Assembly (NCBI RefSeq): GCF_001039355.2
Contig: NW_019773716.1
Location: forward strand, 1-57,063
Direction of reading: 5' to 3'
Source of the DNA: Lingula anatina
Taxonomy: Eukaryota; Brachiopoda; Lingulata; Lingulida; Lingulidae
Length of the DNA stretch: 57,063 nt
This document shows positions 23,536 through 36,085 of this stretch, in pieces; the first letter of the stretch is position 1, and each line of letters begins with the position of its first letter. The notes beneath the pieces were generated by a model. The model had not been told where the DNA came from. It saw only the letters and a program-made list of their open reading frames with translations, and did not search any database. The position numbers and the translations under genes were made by a program.

Positions 23536-25438
23536 TTAGAACAGATACTCTAGAGTTGATCTACTGCCACTATGTAACCCATCTATACCAAGAGTTAATT
23601 CAAACACTGGCGTTTCATCGTCGATTATTTCAGGCATTTTGATATGACGTCTGCCATTTTCGTTAGCGGGTACTCTCAGTATCGCTAAATTATATGGGTA
23701 CACATTCAATGACGGGGTCAGGTCTTTTGATAAACCTGTTATCACTTTTTGACCAGCTAATGTTTCCCTAACAGGGGCCCAAGTCACTTTCTCACCAAAA
23801 CGCGATCGTCAAATACGAATGCTGAACAGAAGCGGGTCTGTGATTGGTTTTAATGTTTCCGAATAGACTTTAATGTTCACTAAATTGTTGACCAATATTT
23901 TGGTCTTTTGGGATTTTCCCATATAAAACAACGTGGTCACAGCAATGGCATTGAAGTCGCCATCTTGCTTGGAGAGCCAGCAAAGGAACTGTCCTAACTG
24001 GTCTGGGTGAGCTAAACCGCCACCAGGAACGTGGATCCATTCATTGCTGTACATCAGAACGTTCCACTCTGTCACATGACTGTCCCGGGTGCTAGCAATT
24101 GAGTTCATGATATCTGGGATCTGTTTTACATGATCGAACCGTCGAACTTCAATACCCTCTTTTTCTAGCTTTTGTAGATTTTGAGAATTGTCCTTTTCAT
24201 TCAAAAATAAAATGATATTAAACCCTTGTTTCTGTAAATCTTGTATTACTTCTAATAGCAGTATATTCTGCGTGTTAATAAGATGTACCAAGAACACGTT
24301 GACAGTAATTTTGCGGAACTGTTCAATATCGCCCTCCTCTTTATCCGTGGATAAATTCTTATCTGAACCAAGAACAAGGAGCATTGTGGTTGCATCGGTA
24401 CACATCGCATTTTGATTACAAACCCAACCACTACGTAGAGGATACATACCGTACTTGTTACAGAACTCGATCATTTCACTTTTCCGCCATTCGCGAACGT
24501 GACAAGGGTTTAAAGGTGGTCCATTAAGCCTTTCCCTTTTATTAACACGATTTAAAAACTCCCTATCCGGAGTACTGAGAATAACAGCCTTACTTACGCT
24601 TGCTGCATGCGCTAAAATATCCATGTAACACTTATCTGGTTTCAAAATGTGTTCAATAACATCACTGCTCACTACTATCGATTCTTTCAATACAGATTCC
24701 GGAACAGGAAAGTCATTCCAGCAATTACTTCCCTCAAAATTGCTCTCTATCCACGTTAGAGAGGGGTATGATTTGTTAGCGGTTTGAATATTAGGCCCAA
24801 AATCTATACCTATGGTGTTGAACTCTACGGATAACTTGGCTAACTTGAATCCTTTTCCACTGCCCAGGTCAATGATATATTTAGTACGTAAGCGTCTTCC
24901 CACTTCACCCACAAACATGTAAACAGACATCTGCCACATGCTCTGAGGGAAAGCAGAAAAATATTCCACTTTATCTCGATGGTTATAGTATTTTGCAATT
25001 GCGTAAACGCCCGTTTCCATGCTTTGCTCGGTCGTTGTCACTTTACGGCTCCACGTAGGGCAGGTAAGATAACTTGGCCAAGTGTGACTCCTCCTTTGAA
25101 GGTGATACCTCAAATAGAACAATTATGGTAATAGTTGATGATTTTGCAAAAGAAGTACATAGTAAGAAGATACATGGATGCAACAGGCAGACCAAATAAT
25201 GTTTCTTCTAAGAAGGTTAATTACAAAGGACAACAGTAAACTACCCGAAATAACCAGTATATATCATTATAAAATTTCAAAATTGATGATAAAGGGTCCT
25301 TGAAACCGCCTACCAATATCTTTGAAATCTCATCCACGGCCTGTTTGTTCCAGTTTCACTAGAAGTCTGGTAATAAATGGCTCCGATAACCAGTAGAAGC
25401 ACAGAAAAGAGAAGTCTAATAAATCTTATTCTGGGCAT
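23536..25438 (-). pseudogene. Methyltransferase / GT2-like fusion, copy 1 (nonsense mutation)
   Basis: Exon 1 is 25438-25314 (signal anchor) and exon 2 is 25108-23536, with a GT-AG phase-2 intron of 205 bp between. The reconstructed frame has 566 codons, matching its paralogs. At 23811-23809 the codon that is TGG (Trp) in copies 2-4 is TGA, so the product would stop about 88 residues early, after the RI of LLFSIRI. The reading frame downstream stays open and conserved to the normal stop, so the mutation looks recent, or else the base needs checking. The methyltransferase domain is intact and contains DLGSGKGFKLA, GIDFG and SDVIEHI. The C-terminal GT2-like domain would lose its last segment. 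It could be a pseudogene or yield a truncated protein. Confidence 0.75.
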
Positions 25439-25504
25439 GCTGTTAGATTTTTAAAGCCTTGTTTAAAATGCGAAGCCAAATGTTGAATAAAACCTGTGCT
25501 TGGG

Positions 25505-25514
25505 TTATATATTA
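25505..25514 (-). promoter_or_regulatory. Possible TATA box of copy 1
   Basis: TATATAA-type sequence on the minus strand, about 70 bp upstream of the start codon and about 35 bp inside from the adjacent transposon end. Similar AT words sit at the same place in copies 2 (33875-33883), 3 (40282-40292) and 4 (46981-46989). Confidence 0.35.
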
Positions 25515-25548
25515 GAAAGTACATCTCGCTTACTTGCAGTCACATGTA

Positions 25549-26449
25549 CAGGGGGTTGCCAAAAGTTTTGCACCATCTGTGTGAATAGTGCGCCGTGTAA
25601 CATGGGGGACCCATTCGTAAAAAGTGATTTGCAGCTTATTGCTCGAGTAACCAGTGATGAGTTTCATCCATGTGCACTATGATGGGGTCATCGAAGGTTT
25701 AAGCCCCTTCTGATCGACAAGTTCCCACCATGGTGAAGATACGATAACACACAAATGAAGAAAGAAAAGAAATTGTTTCTCTGAGGAGGGGGGGGGGAGG
25801 TCTAAATGCCCCCCAGTGACCACGAGATATAGTGTGTCTGCATGGTCAGACTGCATATAGATGTTGCAGAAGGGTGGAGAACACTGGTGATGCCCTTAAG
25901 TCACCACTAATTGGCCGCCCAAAGAAATATCACATTTGTGATATTTGTAAAAAAGCAAGTAAAAGGCTACACAATCTTAAGCTTCTGAAAAGAGCGGGTA
26001 TTCCAACCAATGAACTTGTAAGCTTTTATACATCACTAATCAGACCTACATTAGAATATGCCTGTCAGGTGTGGCACCCAGGTCTTACACAACAAATTGA
26101 TAAAATTGAATCCATCCAGCTTAGAGCATGTAAGATTATATTCCCAGAGCTGTCCTATGATGGGGCACTTGAAACATGTAAACTTATCACTCTTGCTTGT
26201 AGGAAGAGATGAACTATCTAAAACATTATTGCATAACATGTACTCTGAAGGACACAAAATCCATCATTTGCTACCAGAGATAAATGAAAGTTCCTACACT
26301 TTGCGCCGGGTTTATAAGTACACTGTGTCAAAATTGAGGACTGTACGATCGTCAAAAACTTTTAATTTAATTAAATACTAATTGAAAAAACCTAGCAAAC
26401 CCAGCACTCACCTTCAAGCAAACTGGTGCAATACTTTTGTCACTCCCTG
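25549..26449 (+). mobile_element. Tc1-like element at gene copy 1, disrupted
   Basis: Bounded by TA (25547-25548 and 26450-26451), with inverted ends CAGGGGGTTGCCAAAAG and, on the minus strand at the right, CAGGGAGTGACAAAAGTATT. The central transposase region has been replaced by a LINE fragment. The left end is 110 bp upstream of the start codon of methyltransferase copy 1. Confidence 0.7.
25910..26381 (+). pseudogene. LINE reverse-transcriptase C-terminal fragment
   Basis: Plus-strand frames, with one frameshift near 26200, encode KKASKRLHNLKLLKRAGIP, then FYTSLIRPTLEYACQVWHPG, RACKIIFPELSYDGAL and LVGRDELSKTLLHNMY. This is the C-terminal region of CR1/Jockey-type LINE polymerases. It lies inside the Tc1-like element of unit 1 and is absent from the matching position of unit 4, so it was probably added to this copy. 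Confidence 0.65.
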
Positions 26450-27073
26450 TACCTCTGAATAATACATGTACTGGTATATACGGGGGACCAAATGCAACGT
26501 TATTCCATTAAGAAAAAACCGGGTGACACGTAACTTTAATTCCACATTTGACATAAATATCATATTTAAGACAATGTTTAAATACTATATATTAGTATAT
26601 AACATTTCAAATTTAATCACATGTTGTCAATTATATACATGTATTATAATGCAAAAACGTGTGTGCCCCTGAGACTACGACCAAAACCACCGTTAGAAAA
26701 TGAAAGCTTTTAAAAAGTCATTTTAATTTCTTCACATTTTTTCGTCAGTTCTGGTGTGGCATTCTATCGATTGATGACATTAAGCTTGTTTCCACCATCT
26801 CAGTCTTGTGTAGGTGCACTAGGTTGCCAGGCTATCCCTTGCGGTTTAAGGAATGACTTTTTGTTCATGGGCAGTGAGAGATTGAAATTTGATGAATAAC
26901 TTACTATTGTCGGTAGAGTCATTATCATAATTAACCTGTTTTTCTTTTGCTTTCAGAACGGTAATGATTCTTACCTCATCATTGAAAAAAATCAAGTTAT
27001 GCGGCAGGCATTATGACATAAGAGATTTTTTACAGCTCAGTTGCAGATAACATTCAAAATCAACGGTTCACTG

Positions 27074-27120
27074 TGTGTGTGTGTGTGTGTGTGAGTGAGT
27101 GTGTGTGTGTGTGTGTGTGT
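27074..27120. repeat. GT microsatellite, unit 1
   Basis: (GT)n with a GAGTGAGT interruption. It is orthologous in position to 35210-35242 and 42217-42247. Confidence 0.9.
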
Positions 27121-28259
27121 TAAATATCAACATCTTTGCATGTTAAGTATTGTATTCAGTGGGACAGAAAATCAATAAAAAGCTCACACCAATCGCAACT
27201 AACGCATCTCTGACTGAAAAAAGTATATACTCGCAAAAAGGGTCACCCCTAATGCAATGCGTATAGTGATACAGAAAGTTAGGCCTGTGTCATGAACCAA
27301 TGTTTTTTTAAACTCAATATATGGAAGAATTTTTTATGCAATATTTTACTGATTGTAAAACCAGTGATGAAGCTAACCGTATTACAAAAAAAAAAAAAAA
27401 AAAAAATCGAAGCCACATTTTTGAATTTGGATAGTATTTTCTGGGTTTGAGGACGCACTTGACGTGTCTGTGCTTGGAGTCAAAAAGTTCCTTGTTTGCG
27501 GAGTGATGGCGTTTCACATACAGCGCAAAGATAGATAATTTTTGTTTGCAGGGTTATCCCTCAGTTATTCATTTCCGGGGATATCCCACTGGGGAGTTTG
27601 GATCTGGTTCGCGTTTAACTAGCCCACTTATCATGCTGAAAATGTTATGGGTGGTCATGGTCCCCAAAACTATTCTAGACAGAAGGTGTATGACCAGCTT
27701 TGTAAACGGATTATAGCAATGCCCAACTCTAATAACTGCCATATGGCTAAAAAGGTTCAGGTGATGTTTATACTAATCACAACACACGCAGTACCATTCT
27801 GATGACATTCTTGTGGGTCACAAAGTCAAAATTACCATTTAATAAATAGTTTGATTACGAATTGGAATTAAACGAGAACCCTGTCGATTATGAACCCTTT
27901 TGTTGCCACTGCAGGTTTGAGGCTGAAAAAAAGAAAAGCATTTTTTATTTGTTTCCTGGTAAGCCTTAAGATGCATACATCGTATTAGGCGAGTGCTTAT
28001 GTCAAATTTTTGCAACTAAACCCGACCAAATGCCACCAAAATGTTCCAAATAATGTAAATTAAAGAAATAACGTCATTTCCTTAAAAATAGTATTAACAC
28101 AGATTGTTTGTGTTGAATTTCTGTGCTTTGGGCAATTTTTTAGGGGGGGGGGGGCAATGGATTTTGTTTGTGTTGTGTAAGAATCTGATACTGGTAATTT
28201 ATTTACGTCACAGAGCATTCACTCTAGTTTCATGTATATATTAAGTGATTCAGTTGTTT

Positions 28260-29050
28260 CATTAAATGCTTCCTATTCAAGTTCAACAGTAACTTTGTGC
28301 GTGTCTCTCCCAGTTTTTGAGATATAAAGGAAAGAAAATTTGCAAAGTTCAGTTCATGGTGAAAATAAGGTCACAGTTAGATTACCAGTATATGACTTCC
28401 TATTCAAATTTAATAGTAACTATGGGCCTATCTGTGCCAGTTTTGAAGATAAAAGGGAAGGAAAATTTGCAAAGTTCAGTTCATGATGAAAAGTAGGTCA
28501 AAGGTCAATTTAAAGGTCACACTTAGATTGCCAGTATATGACTTCCTATATAAGTTTAATAGTAACTATGGGTGTATCTCTACCAGTTTTGGAGATATAA
28601 GAGACTTAAATGTTGCCAAGTTCGGTTCATGGTGAAAAGTAGGTCAAAGGTCAATTTTAAGATCACAGTTAAATTGCCAGTATACGATTTTTTATTCAAA
28701 TTGAATTGTAACTATGGGTGTATCTTTGCCAGTTTTGAAAGTATAAACACTGAAAAATTTGCAAAGTTCAGTTCATGGTGAAAAGTGGGTCAAGGTCAAT
28801 TTTAAGGTCACAGTTAGATTGCCAGTATATGACTTCCTATTCAACTTCAATCGTAACTATGGACCTATCTCTGCCAGTTTTGGAGATATAAGGGACTAAA
28901 ATGTTCCAAGCTTCAGTTCATGGTGAAAAGTAGGCCAAAGGTCAATTTCAAGGTCACAGTTAAATTGCCAGTATATGACATCCTATTCAACTTTAATAGT
29001 AACTATGGACCTATCTCTACCAGTTTTGGAGATATCTGTATAAGGGACTA
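28260..29050. repeat. ~146-bp satellite array (unit 2)
   Basis: Same family as 20200-21270. The AGGTCA-type sites fall at 28495, 28641, 28787 and 28932, a spacing of 145-146 bp. The first two keep the full AGGTCAAAGGTCA, while the others carry one- or two-base changes. Fewer units than in unit 1. Confidence 0.8.
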
Positions 29051-29689
29051 AATGTTACAATTTTGGAGTTACATTAATGTACCATAAAATTCCTACAGAA
29101 GAAATCAATTAAAATAAAGAAAATGTCATTTTGGTTGAAATTCTTGAAATGGGAGGTGCTCAGAAGTTCCAGATGTTCAAAATTCATGAAATAATGTCAT
29201 TGTTTGACCAGAAATTTTGACATTTTTGACTCGCCGAGACTTATGTTATCTTTTCCAGACGTTCAAAATTTTATGCATATAACCGTATTGTACATTTTAC
29301 TTTCACCACCACAATGTACTTTTTGATACAGCATAACTCATAAACTGTATGGAAAACAAAAAAAACAAAAAAAACAAAAAAAAAACGGAGACCACTTGCA
29401 GTGTTGGGCTTGACATGCTCTATCAAATGCAAAAAAACAAGGGGGCCCCAAGCATTAACGGTTCCGGAATTAGAGCGAGTTTTCTGTTTCGGCATCTTAT
29501 GGCCGCTGCTCCCGTGAAAATGCACCGATTGACCCCAAACGCACGGAGATGAAAGATGACCTGAAGGGTAACACCTGCCAACAATAGTATAGGTTAGGTC
29601 TGTGTAGTTTCTGAATTTCAGAGCGAAAATTTTTTTTTCGTAAAAAATTCGTTTTTTTTTAAATTTTGGCCTGTTTCTCCTTTAAATAA

Positions 29690-30040
29690 AGGTCATAGGT
29701 CAAATCCAAGGGCATATTTGAAATCTTCACGTATGACTTTCGGTCAGCCGTCTATAGAAATTTTTCCCATAATTCCTTCGGTATGGTAGATAATAAGCAT
29801 TAAATTTTGCCAATTTTGGACAGGGGTGCATTGCAATGAGCGCCACACCTAGACCCCGGCACCAACGAAGCCCAAATTTTACGCGGATCGAGTTGAGATT
29901 ATACGTGACCCAAATCCAAGAGATGGGTACACAGGCCCTTGTAGTCTAGAAGGAGAAGCGGTAACGGTAACATGGCGGCGGAGCCGGCGGAACGGACCGG
30001 ACGGGACTAAAACCATATGTACCGCCAGCGCCTACGCTGA
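29690..30040. repeat. Dispersed repeat, copy in unit 2
   Basis: Near-identical to 21890-22232, so it was duplicated with the unit rather than inserted independently. Confidence 0.7.
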
Positions 30041-31139
30041 TAGTACAAATAAATATACGTTAATTTACAGGGCATGAGCATCATTTTTAAGAGGAGTCTA
30101 TTATTATTATTCGTTTGGTATGCTTCATTTTATAAGGTGTCACTTATATGTAAGTTTCAGCAAAATTGGTTCAAAGAAAACAGAAAATCTATTGGGAAAA
30201 GATCAAACACTCAATCTGTAGGTTATGAAGAGGTCACAATCATCGCAACCAACACATCTCAGACTAATAAGAAATCGTGAATACCCACATTGCATTTCCA
30301 GTATAATGAATCTGTCATGATCATATCTTGAACGTCTAAAATTATTCAAGGCATACGCTCAAAAGGTATCAACTAGAATGACAAATGCCGCAACCATCTG
30401 GACGTGAGTTATCATTCAATTGACTACGTGTACATGACTACATGGATTCAGTCATTGCGCTTTTTGATTATCATTTTGTTCTGTGAACACTACTTATATG
30501 TTATCAAATCTGTTGTCTCAGACGATTTATGTGCCAAATGTAATATCGTGTAGAACTATTATTATCAAGTGAAATTGTGGCGCATAATAATTGATAGCTC
30601 TCGAAAACGTTAAAGTTGACCCAAGTGATGCATTATTTAACCGCTGTATTAAAAACCGCAAACTTATACTATAATAAATAATTGAGTCATGAGAGTTAAA
30701 GATTCTGAAAAATCTCCGTTTTATGTTAGCAAAGGAACACGGAAGCTTTGCAGGGCTGTAGCAGTAGCTATGTAGTTTAGGATGTTGGAGATTAACAAAA
30801 TGCATGTTTTACAAACTATCCTGTGTCGAGTCAGTCATACTGTATGATCAATGTCATTTGATGAAGGGTCGAAACAGGGTAAAAGCACAACCATCCGCTT
30901 CAGAAATGATCTTCTATCTACACAACAGACAAGGAAAAGTCTATTTCACCACTTTATTTCTTTTTTTTAATTACTTTTGGAACTAAGTTAACTTTACTTA
31001 GTTTTATTCCCACAAATAATACATTAAACAAGCAAAGAGACCTACATTATTAGGTTATATACAGGTTTAACCAATATTTAACTAATATATAACCAAACAA
31101 AGCTGCAAACGTTTACGTACGTACGTTACTCAAGGCCAT

Positions 31140-31575
31140 ATAAACGTTCTTCAAATCTGTAAAGTCTATTGAGGGATACTGATCTCGGCACTCAGCCCTA
31201 TATGTACAGTCACTGATAATTAGCCAAATAAGGTCTAATACAATTACGATCGTTCGTAATTCGAGCACTAGCAAAAACGTTCTTCAAATTTGTTAAGTAT
31301 ATCGAGTGAAACTGCATGATCTCGGCACTCAACGTATCTATGCAGTCACTAATAATTAGCCAAACAAGGTCTTATACATTAATAAACATCCGTTATTGGG
31401 AGATTAGCAAAAGCGTTCTTCAAATTTGTAAAGTCTACCGAATGAAATTGATCTCGGACTCAGCTGTATATGTACAGTCGCAGACTACGTGGTATTTAGG
31501 GATTAGCAAAAACGTTATTTAAATTTTTAATCGAATGAGACGGATCTCGGAAGTCAGCCGTTTGAATCGCGCCGC
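31140..31575. repeat. 3' minisatellite, unit 2 (about 4 repeats)
   Basis: The cores TGATCTCGGCACTCAGC and variants occur at about 31169, 31317, 31448 and 31541 (spacing about 90-150 bp), each with CGTTCTTCAAATTTGTAAAG nearby. It lies about 225 bp downstream of the gene copy 2 stop codon. Confidence 0.7.
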
Positions 31576-31797
31576 AAGCACAGAGTGTGTTCTTTCGTAA
31601 CCTACTGGCCCATAACATTTTGTGATTCAAATCCCGATAGCCCATCAAATTTGTTACCTAAAAATATACTGCCACTATCTAACCCCTCCTTACACCTAAT
31701 ATTTTTGTATAATGATAAACAAAATACCAGTATACCAGATTAAAATTTAGATATATTATATATAATATGGAAACCGTTTCCTCAATATTACACTTCT

Positions 31798-33818
31798 TTA
31801 GAACAGATACCCTAGAGTTGATCTACTGCCACTATGTAACCCATCTATACCAAGAGTCAATTCAAAAACTGGCGTTCCATCTTCGATAATTTCAGGTATT
31901 TTGATATGACGTCTGCCATTTTCGTTAGCGGGTACTCTCAGTATCGCTAAATTATATGGGTACACATTCAATGACGGGGTCAGGTCTTTTGATAAACCTG
32001 TAATTATTTTTTGACCAGCTAATGTTTCCCTAACAGGGGCCCAAGTCACTTTCTTACCAAAACGCGATCGCCAAATACGAATGCTGAACAGAAGCGGGTC
32101 TGTGATTGGTTTTAATTTTTCATTATACACTTTAATATTCACTAAATTGTTGACCAATATTTTGGTCTTTTGGGATTTTCCCATATAAAACAACGTGGTC
32201 ACAGCAATGGCACTGAAGTCGCCATCTTGCTTGGAAAGCCAGCAAAGGAACTGTCCTAACTGGTCTGGGTGACCTAAACCGCCACCAGGAACGTGGATCC
32301 ATTCATTGCTGTACATCAGAACGTTCCACTCTGTCACATGACTGTCCCGGGTGCTAGCTATTGTGTTCATGATATCTGAGATCTGTTTTACATGATCGAA
32401 CCGCCGAACTTCAATACCCTCTTTTTCTAGCTTTTCTAGATTTTGAGAGTTGTCCTTTTCATTCAAAAATAAAATGATATTAAACCCTTGTTTCTGTAAA
32501 TCTTGTATTACTTCTAATAGCAGTATATTCTGCGTATTAATAAGATGTACCAAAAACACGTTGACAGCAATTTTGCGGAACTGTTCAATATCGCCCTCCT
32601 CTTTATCCGTGGATAAATTCTTATCTGAACCAAGAACAAGGAGCATTGTGGTTGGATCGGTACACATCGCATTGTGATTACAAACCCAACCACTCCGTAG
32701 AGGATACATACCGTACTTGTTACAGAACTCGATCATTTCACTTTTCCGCCATTCGCGAATGTGAAAGGGGTTTAGAGGTGGTCCAATAAGCCTTTCTCTT
32801 TTATTAACACGATTTAAAACCTCCCTATCCGGAGTACTGAGAATAACAGCCTTACTTACGCTTGCTGCATGCGCTAAAATATCCATGTAACACTTATCTG
32901 GTTTCAAAATGTGTTCAATAACATCACTGCTCACTACTATCGATTCTTTCAATACAGATTCTGGAACAGGAAAGTCATTCCCGCAATTACTTCCCTCAAA
33001 ATTGCTCTCTATCCACGTTAGAGAGGGGTATGATTTGTTAGCAGTTCGAATATTAGCCCCAAAATCTATGCCTATGGTGTTGAACTCTACGGATAACTTG
33101 GCTAACTTGAATCCTTTGCCGCTGCCCAGGTCAACGATATATTTGGCCCGTAAGCGTCTTCCCACTTCACCCACGAACATGTAAACAGACATCTGCCACG
33201 AACTCTGAGGGGCATTCGAAAAATATTTCACCCGATTTCGATGGTTATAGTATTTTGCAATTGAATAATCGCCCGTTTCCGTGCTTTGCTCTCGTGTTGT
33301 ACTTGTCGCTTTACGCCTCCACGTAGGGCAGGTAAGATTACTTGGCCAAGTGTGACTCCTCCTTTGAAAATACATTGGTTTATTTTAAAATAATGATTTA
33401 AAATGTCCATCAAAACCTTCGATCAAAATCACATGGATTTAACCTCACTACAAAATACAAAAATTTCATTGTTTTGAAAGTGATACCTCAAATAGAACAA
33501 TTATGATAATAATTGAAAATTTTGCAAAAGAAATGTGCTGCAAAAAGATACATGGATGGAGTAGGCAGACAAAATATTGTTTCTTCTAAGAAAGTTAATT
33601 TACAAAGGACATTAGTAAACTGATTGAAAAAAAAACAGTAAATTTCTTTTTAAAATTTCAAAATTGGTGATAAAGGATCCTTGAGCCACCTACCAATATC
33701 TCAGAAATGTTATCCACGACCTGTTTGTTCCACTTTGACTCAAAGTCTTGTAATAAATGGCTCCCATAACCAGTAGAAGCACAGAAAGGAGAAGTCCAGT
33801 ATGTCTTATTCTGAGCAT
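31798..33818 (-). CDS. Methyltransferase / GT2-like fusion, copy 2 (exon 2 interrupted near its start)
   Basis: Exon 1 is 33818-33694, encoding MLRIRHTGLLLSVLLLVMGA and 21 further whole codons. The ancestral intron is 33693-33487. Exon 2 starts at 33486, but a 110-bp insertion with TTTGAAA repeated at both edges (33363-33369, 33473-33479) lies eight bases in and brings a stop in the original frame. Removing it restores a 567-residue frame. The long frame that remains open starts at an ATG inside the insertion (33375). It would give a 525-residue cytosolic-type protein without the anchor, with intact methyltransferase motifs (DLGSGKGFKLA, SDVIEHI). Alternatively, splicing from exon 1 to the AG within CAAAG at the right edge of the insertion would keep frame. 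I cannot tell which product is made. Confidence 0.65.
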
Positions 33819-33919
33819 GCTGTTAGATTTGTATAAAATGCGATGCCAAATGTTGAATTTAACTTGTGCTTGGTAATATATATGAAAAAACGACATCCCT
33901 CTTACTTCACTCACATGTA

Positions 33920-34765
33920 CAGGGGGTTGACAAAAGTTTTGCACCATCTGTGTGAATAGTGCGCCGTGTAACATGGGGGACCCATTCGTAAAAAGTGATT
34001 TGCAGCTTATTGCTCGAGTAACACGTGATGAGTTTCCATCCATGTGCACTATAAAGGGTGTCATCGAAGGTTTAAGTCCCTTTTGACTGACAAGTTCCTA
34101 CCATGGTGAAGATACGGGAGCTCAAAAAAGAAAGAAAAGAAATTGTTTCCCTAAGGGTGGGGGGGGGGGGTATGAATGTCCCCAGAGAGCCGCGAGATCT
34201 GGTGTGTCTGGTCAGACTATATATTGGGTTTGGAAAAGGGTGTAGAACACTGATGATGCCCATAAGTAGCCACAAATTGGCCGCCCTAAGAAGACCACAT
34301 GTATTGCCAGAAACAACAGGTGTCTTTTTATGCTGTAAAGACTCAGGAGTAAACAGTCATGAAGAAGAGTGACATGGGTTGCAAGATCCATTGCATGGAC
34401 CCTAGCTCCATTTATGGCGCCATTTTGTATTTTCTGATGAGACCATTTTCACCTTCTAACCTGAGAGAGAACATGAAATTTTTTACTAGACAGTTCACTT
34501 CAATAATGTTTTGAGGGTGCATTAGTTTCTAGGGAATTGGTGAACAGGGGCTGAGGCAAGGTAACCTGAACCACGAGCATAACATTAATATTCTGGACCA
34601 GCACTTTTTACATGCGTTATTTAAGGGCAAACTATTGGTCTGTTAACCTGTAGTAAGGATACTAACTTGACCGACCCAGTTTTCAATAAAATACTAATTT
34701 GAAAAACCTAGCAAACCCAGCACTCACCTTCAAGCAAACTGGTGCAATACTTTTGTCACTCCCTG
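33920..34765 (+). mobile_element. Tc1-like element at gene copy 2, decayed
   Basis: TA-bounded (33918-33919 and 34766-34767), with ends CAGGGGGTTGACAAAAG and, inverted, CAGGGAGTGACAAAAGTATT. Fragments of a plus-strand transposase remain in broken frames (for example IHCMDP-like and GELVNRG-like pieces). The end is about 100 bp from the start codon of copy 2. Confidence 0.7.
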
Positions 34766-35204
34766 TACCTCTGAATAATACATGTATTGGTATATACGGG
34801 AGACCAAATGCAACGTTATTCTATCCACAAAACAGGGTGACACGTAAGTTTAATTCAACATATGACATAAATATCATATTTAAGACAAGGTTTAAATACT
34901 ATATATTATATAACATTTCAAAATTTATTATCACATATTATCAGTTATATACATGTATTATAATGCAAAAACTTGTGTGCAACTTACTATTGCCGGTGGA
35001 GTCATTATCATAATTATCCTGTTTTTGTTTTGCTTTCAGAACGGTAATGATTCTTACCTCATCATTGAAAAAAATCAAGAGGAACCTGTCAATATAATTA
35101 ACTAGAAACATATACTACAATTTCATTTCCAGTTTTTCGGCAGGCATTATAACATAAGTGATTTTTACCGCTCAATTGCAGATTACATTCAAAATCAATG
35201 GTTC

Positions 35205-35209
<5 letters not shown>

Positions 35210-35242
<33 letters not shown>
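35210..35242. repeat. GT microsatellite, unit 2
   Basis: Perfect (GT)n with a short GTTTGTGTGCATGTGTGT extension. Confidence 0.9.
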
Positions 35243-35246
<4 letters not shown>

Positions 35247-35879
35247 TGTGCATGTGTGTTAAACATCAAAATCTTTGCATGTTTTAACTAAAAGTATACT
35301 TAAAAGTATTGTATTCGGTGGAACTGAAAATCAATAAAAAGCTCACACTAATCGCAACTAACGCATCTCTGACTATGAAAAGAAGTTTCTGCAGACTTCG
35401 TCTGTTGTTAACTAATTGAAAACCTCCGTGTCGTGTCAGCTAGATTAATGGCTTTTTTGCATCATGATATGCTTCTTGTAATTACCATATAACTTGTAAT
35501 CATTTTATAATCATTGCATGCAGACCGTTGTAGTATGCAGAAAAGGTATTCAGAAGTGGCTGACAGGGTAAAAAATTAAGAAAAAAATTGCCAGAAAATA
35601 TCCAAACATTCCAGGATGCCCGGCGGTCACTAAAGGTTTTCCTAAGAACTCTCATCTGTCTCATTAAAATGTAGCCAAGGGCTATTTCTTTCCAAGAGCA
35701 CAGGTAGGCAATTATCTTGTGAACATGTGACTTCTCCACTCACATACACTGTTCATAGTCATTCACTCACCACTCCTCATAGGAGCTAGACAGGACTTTT
35801 ATATCTGAGGTAAATTTGACTTTAATTAAGCTATTCACAGCATTATTGTCAGTAAGTGGCTGTGATATACTAGTTTTTT

Positions 35880-36085
35880 TTTATTATTTGTATTTCATTT
35901 GGGGGTGTCCATTCATGGGTCATTGACCCTTTAAGCAAACCCTTTTGGGTACAATCTTATTTTTGCATTATTTTAAAGTGATGTCGTACTATTAGTTGTA
36001 AGTTGTTTTATTATGCTCTTTTAAAATTCTTGTATATAATCTTGTACCCAATAAAGTCATTCAAATCAAATCAAATCAAATTTCA
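35880..36085 (+). mobile_element. 3' tail of a plus-strand LINE
   Basis: Non-coding sequence ending with CCAATAAAGTCATT and a short tandem tail of ATCAA units at 36061-36081. An AATAAA signal followed by a pentamer tail is typical of a non-LTR element 3' end. It abuts the end of the minus-strand LINE in tail-to-tail orientation. Confidence 0.45.

Larger units (their letters stand above)
18510..27690. repeat. Segmental duplication, unit 1
   Basis: The unit begins near the words ACAGAAGGTGTATG at about 18520, which recur at about 27680 where unit 2 starts. In order it contains a shared leader (18780-19000), the N gap, the ~146-bp satellite, a dispersed repeat, a 3' minisatellite, methyltransferase gene copy 1, a Tc1-like element, and a GT microsatellite (27074-27120) with flanking DNA. 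At about 9.2 kb this is the most complete unit. Confidence 0.75.
27690..35383. repeat. Segmental duplication, unit 2
   Basis: Same order as unit 1: leader, satellite, dispersed repeat, shared 22.2-23.1-kb-type block, minisatellite, methyltransferase gene copy 2, Tc1-like element, GT repeat. Homology to unit 1 fades shortly after the ACGCATCTCTGACT words at about 35365. The rest, 35384-35880, has no recognisable feature. Confidence 0.75.
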
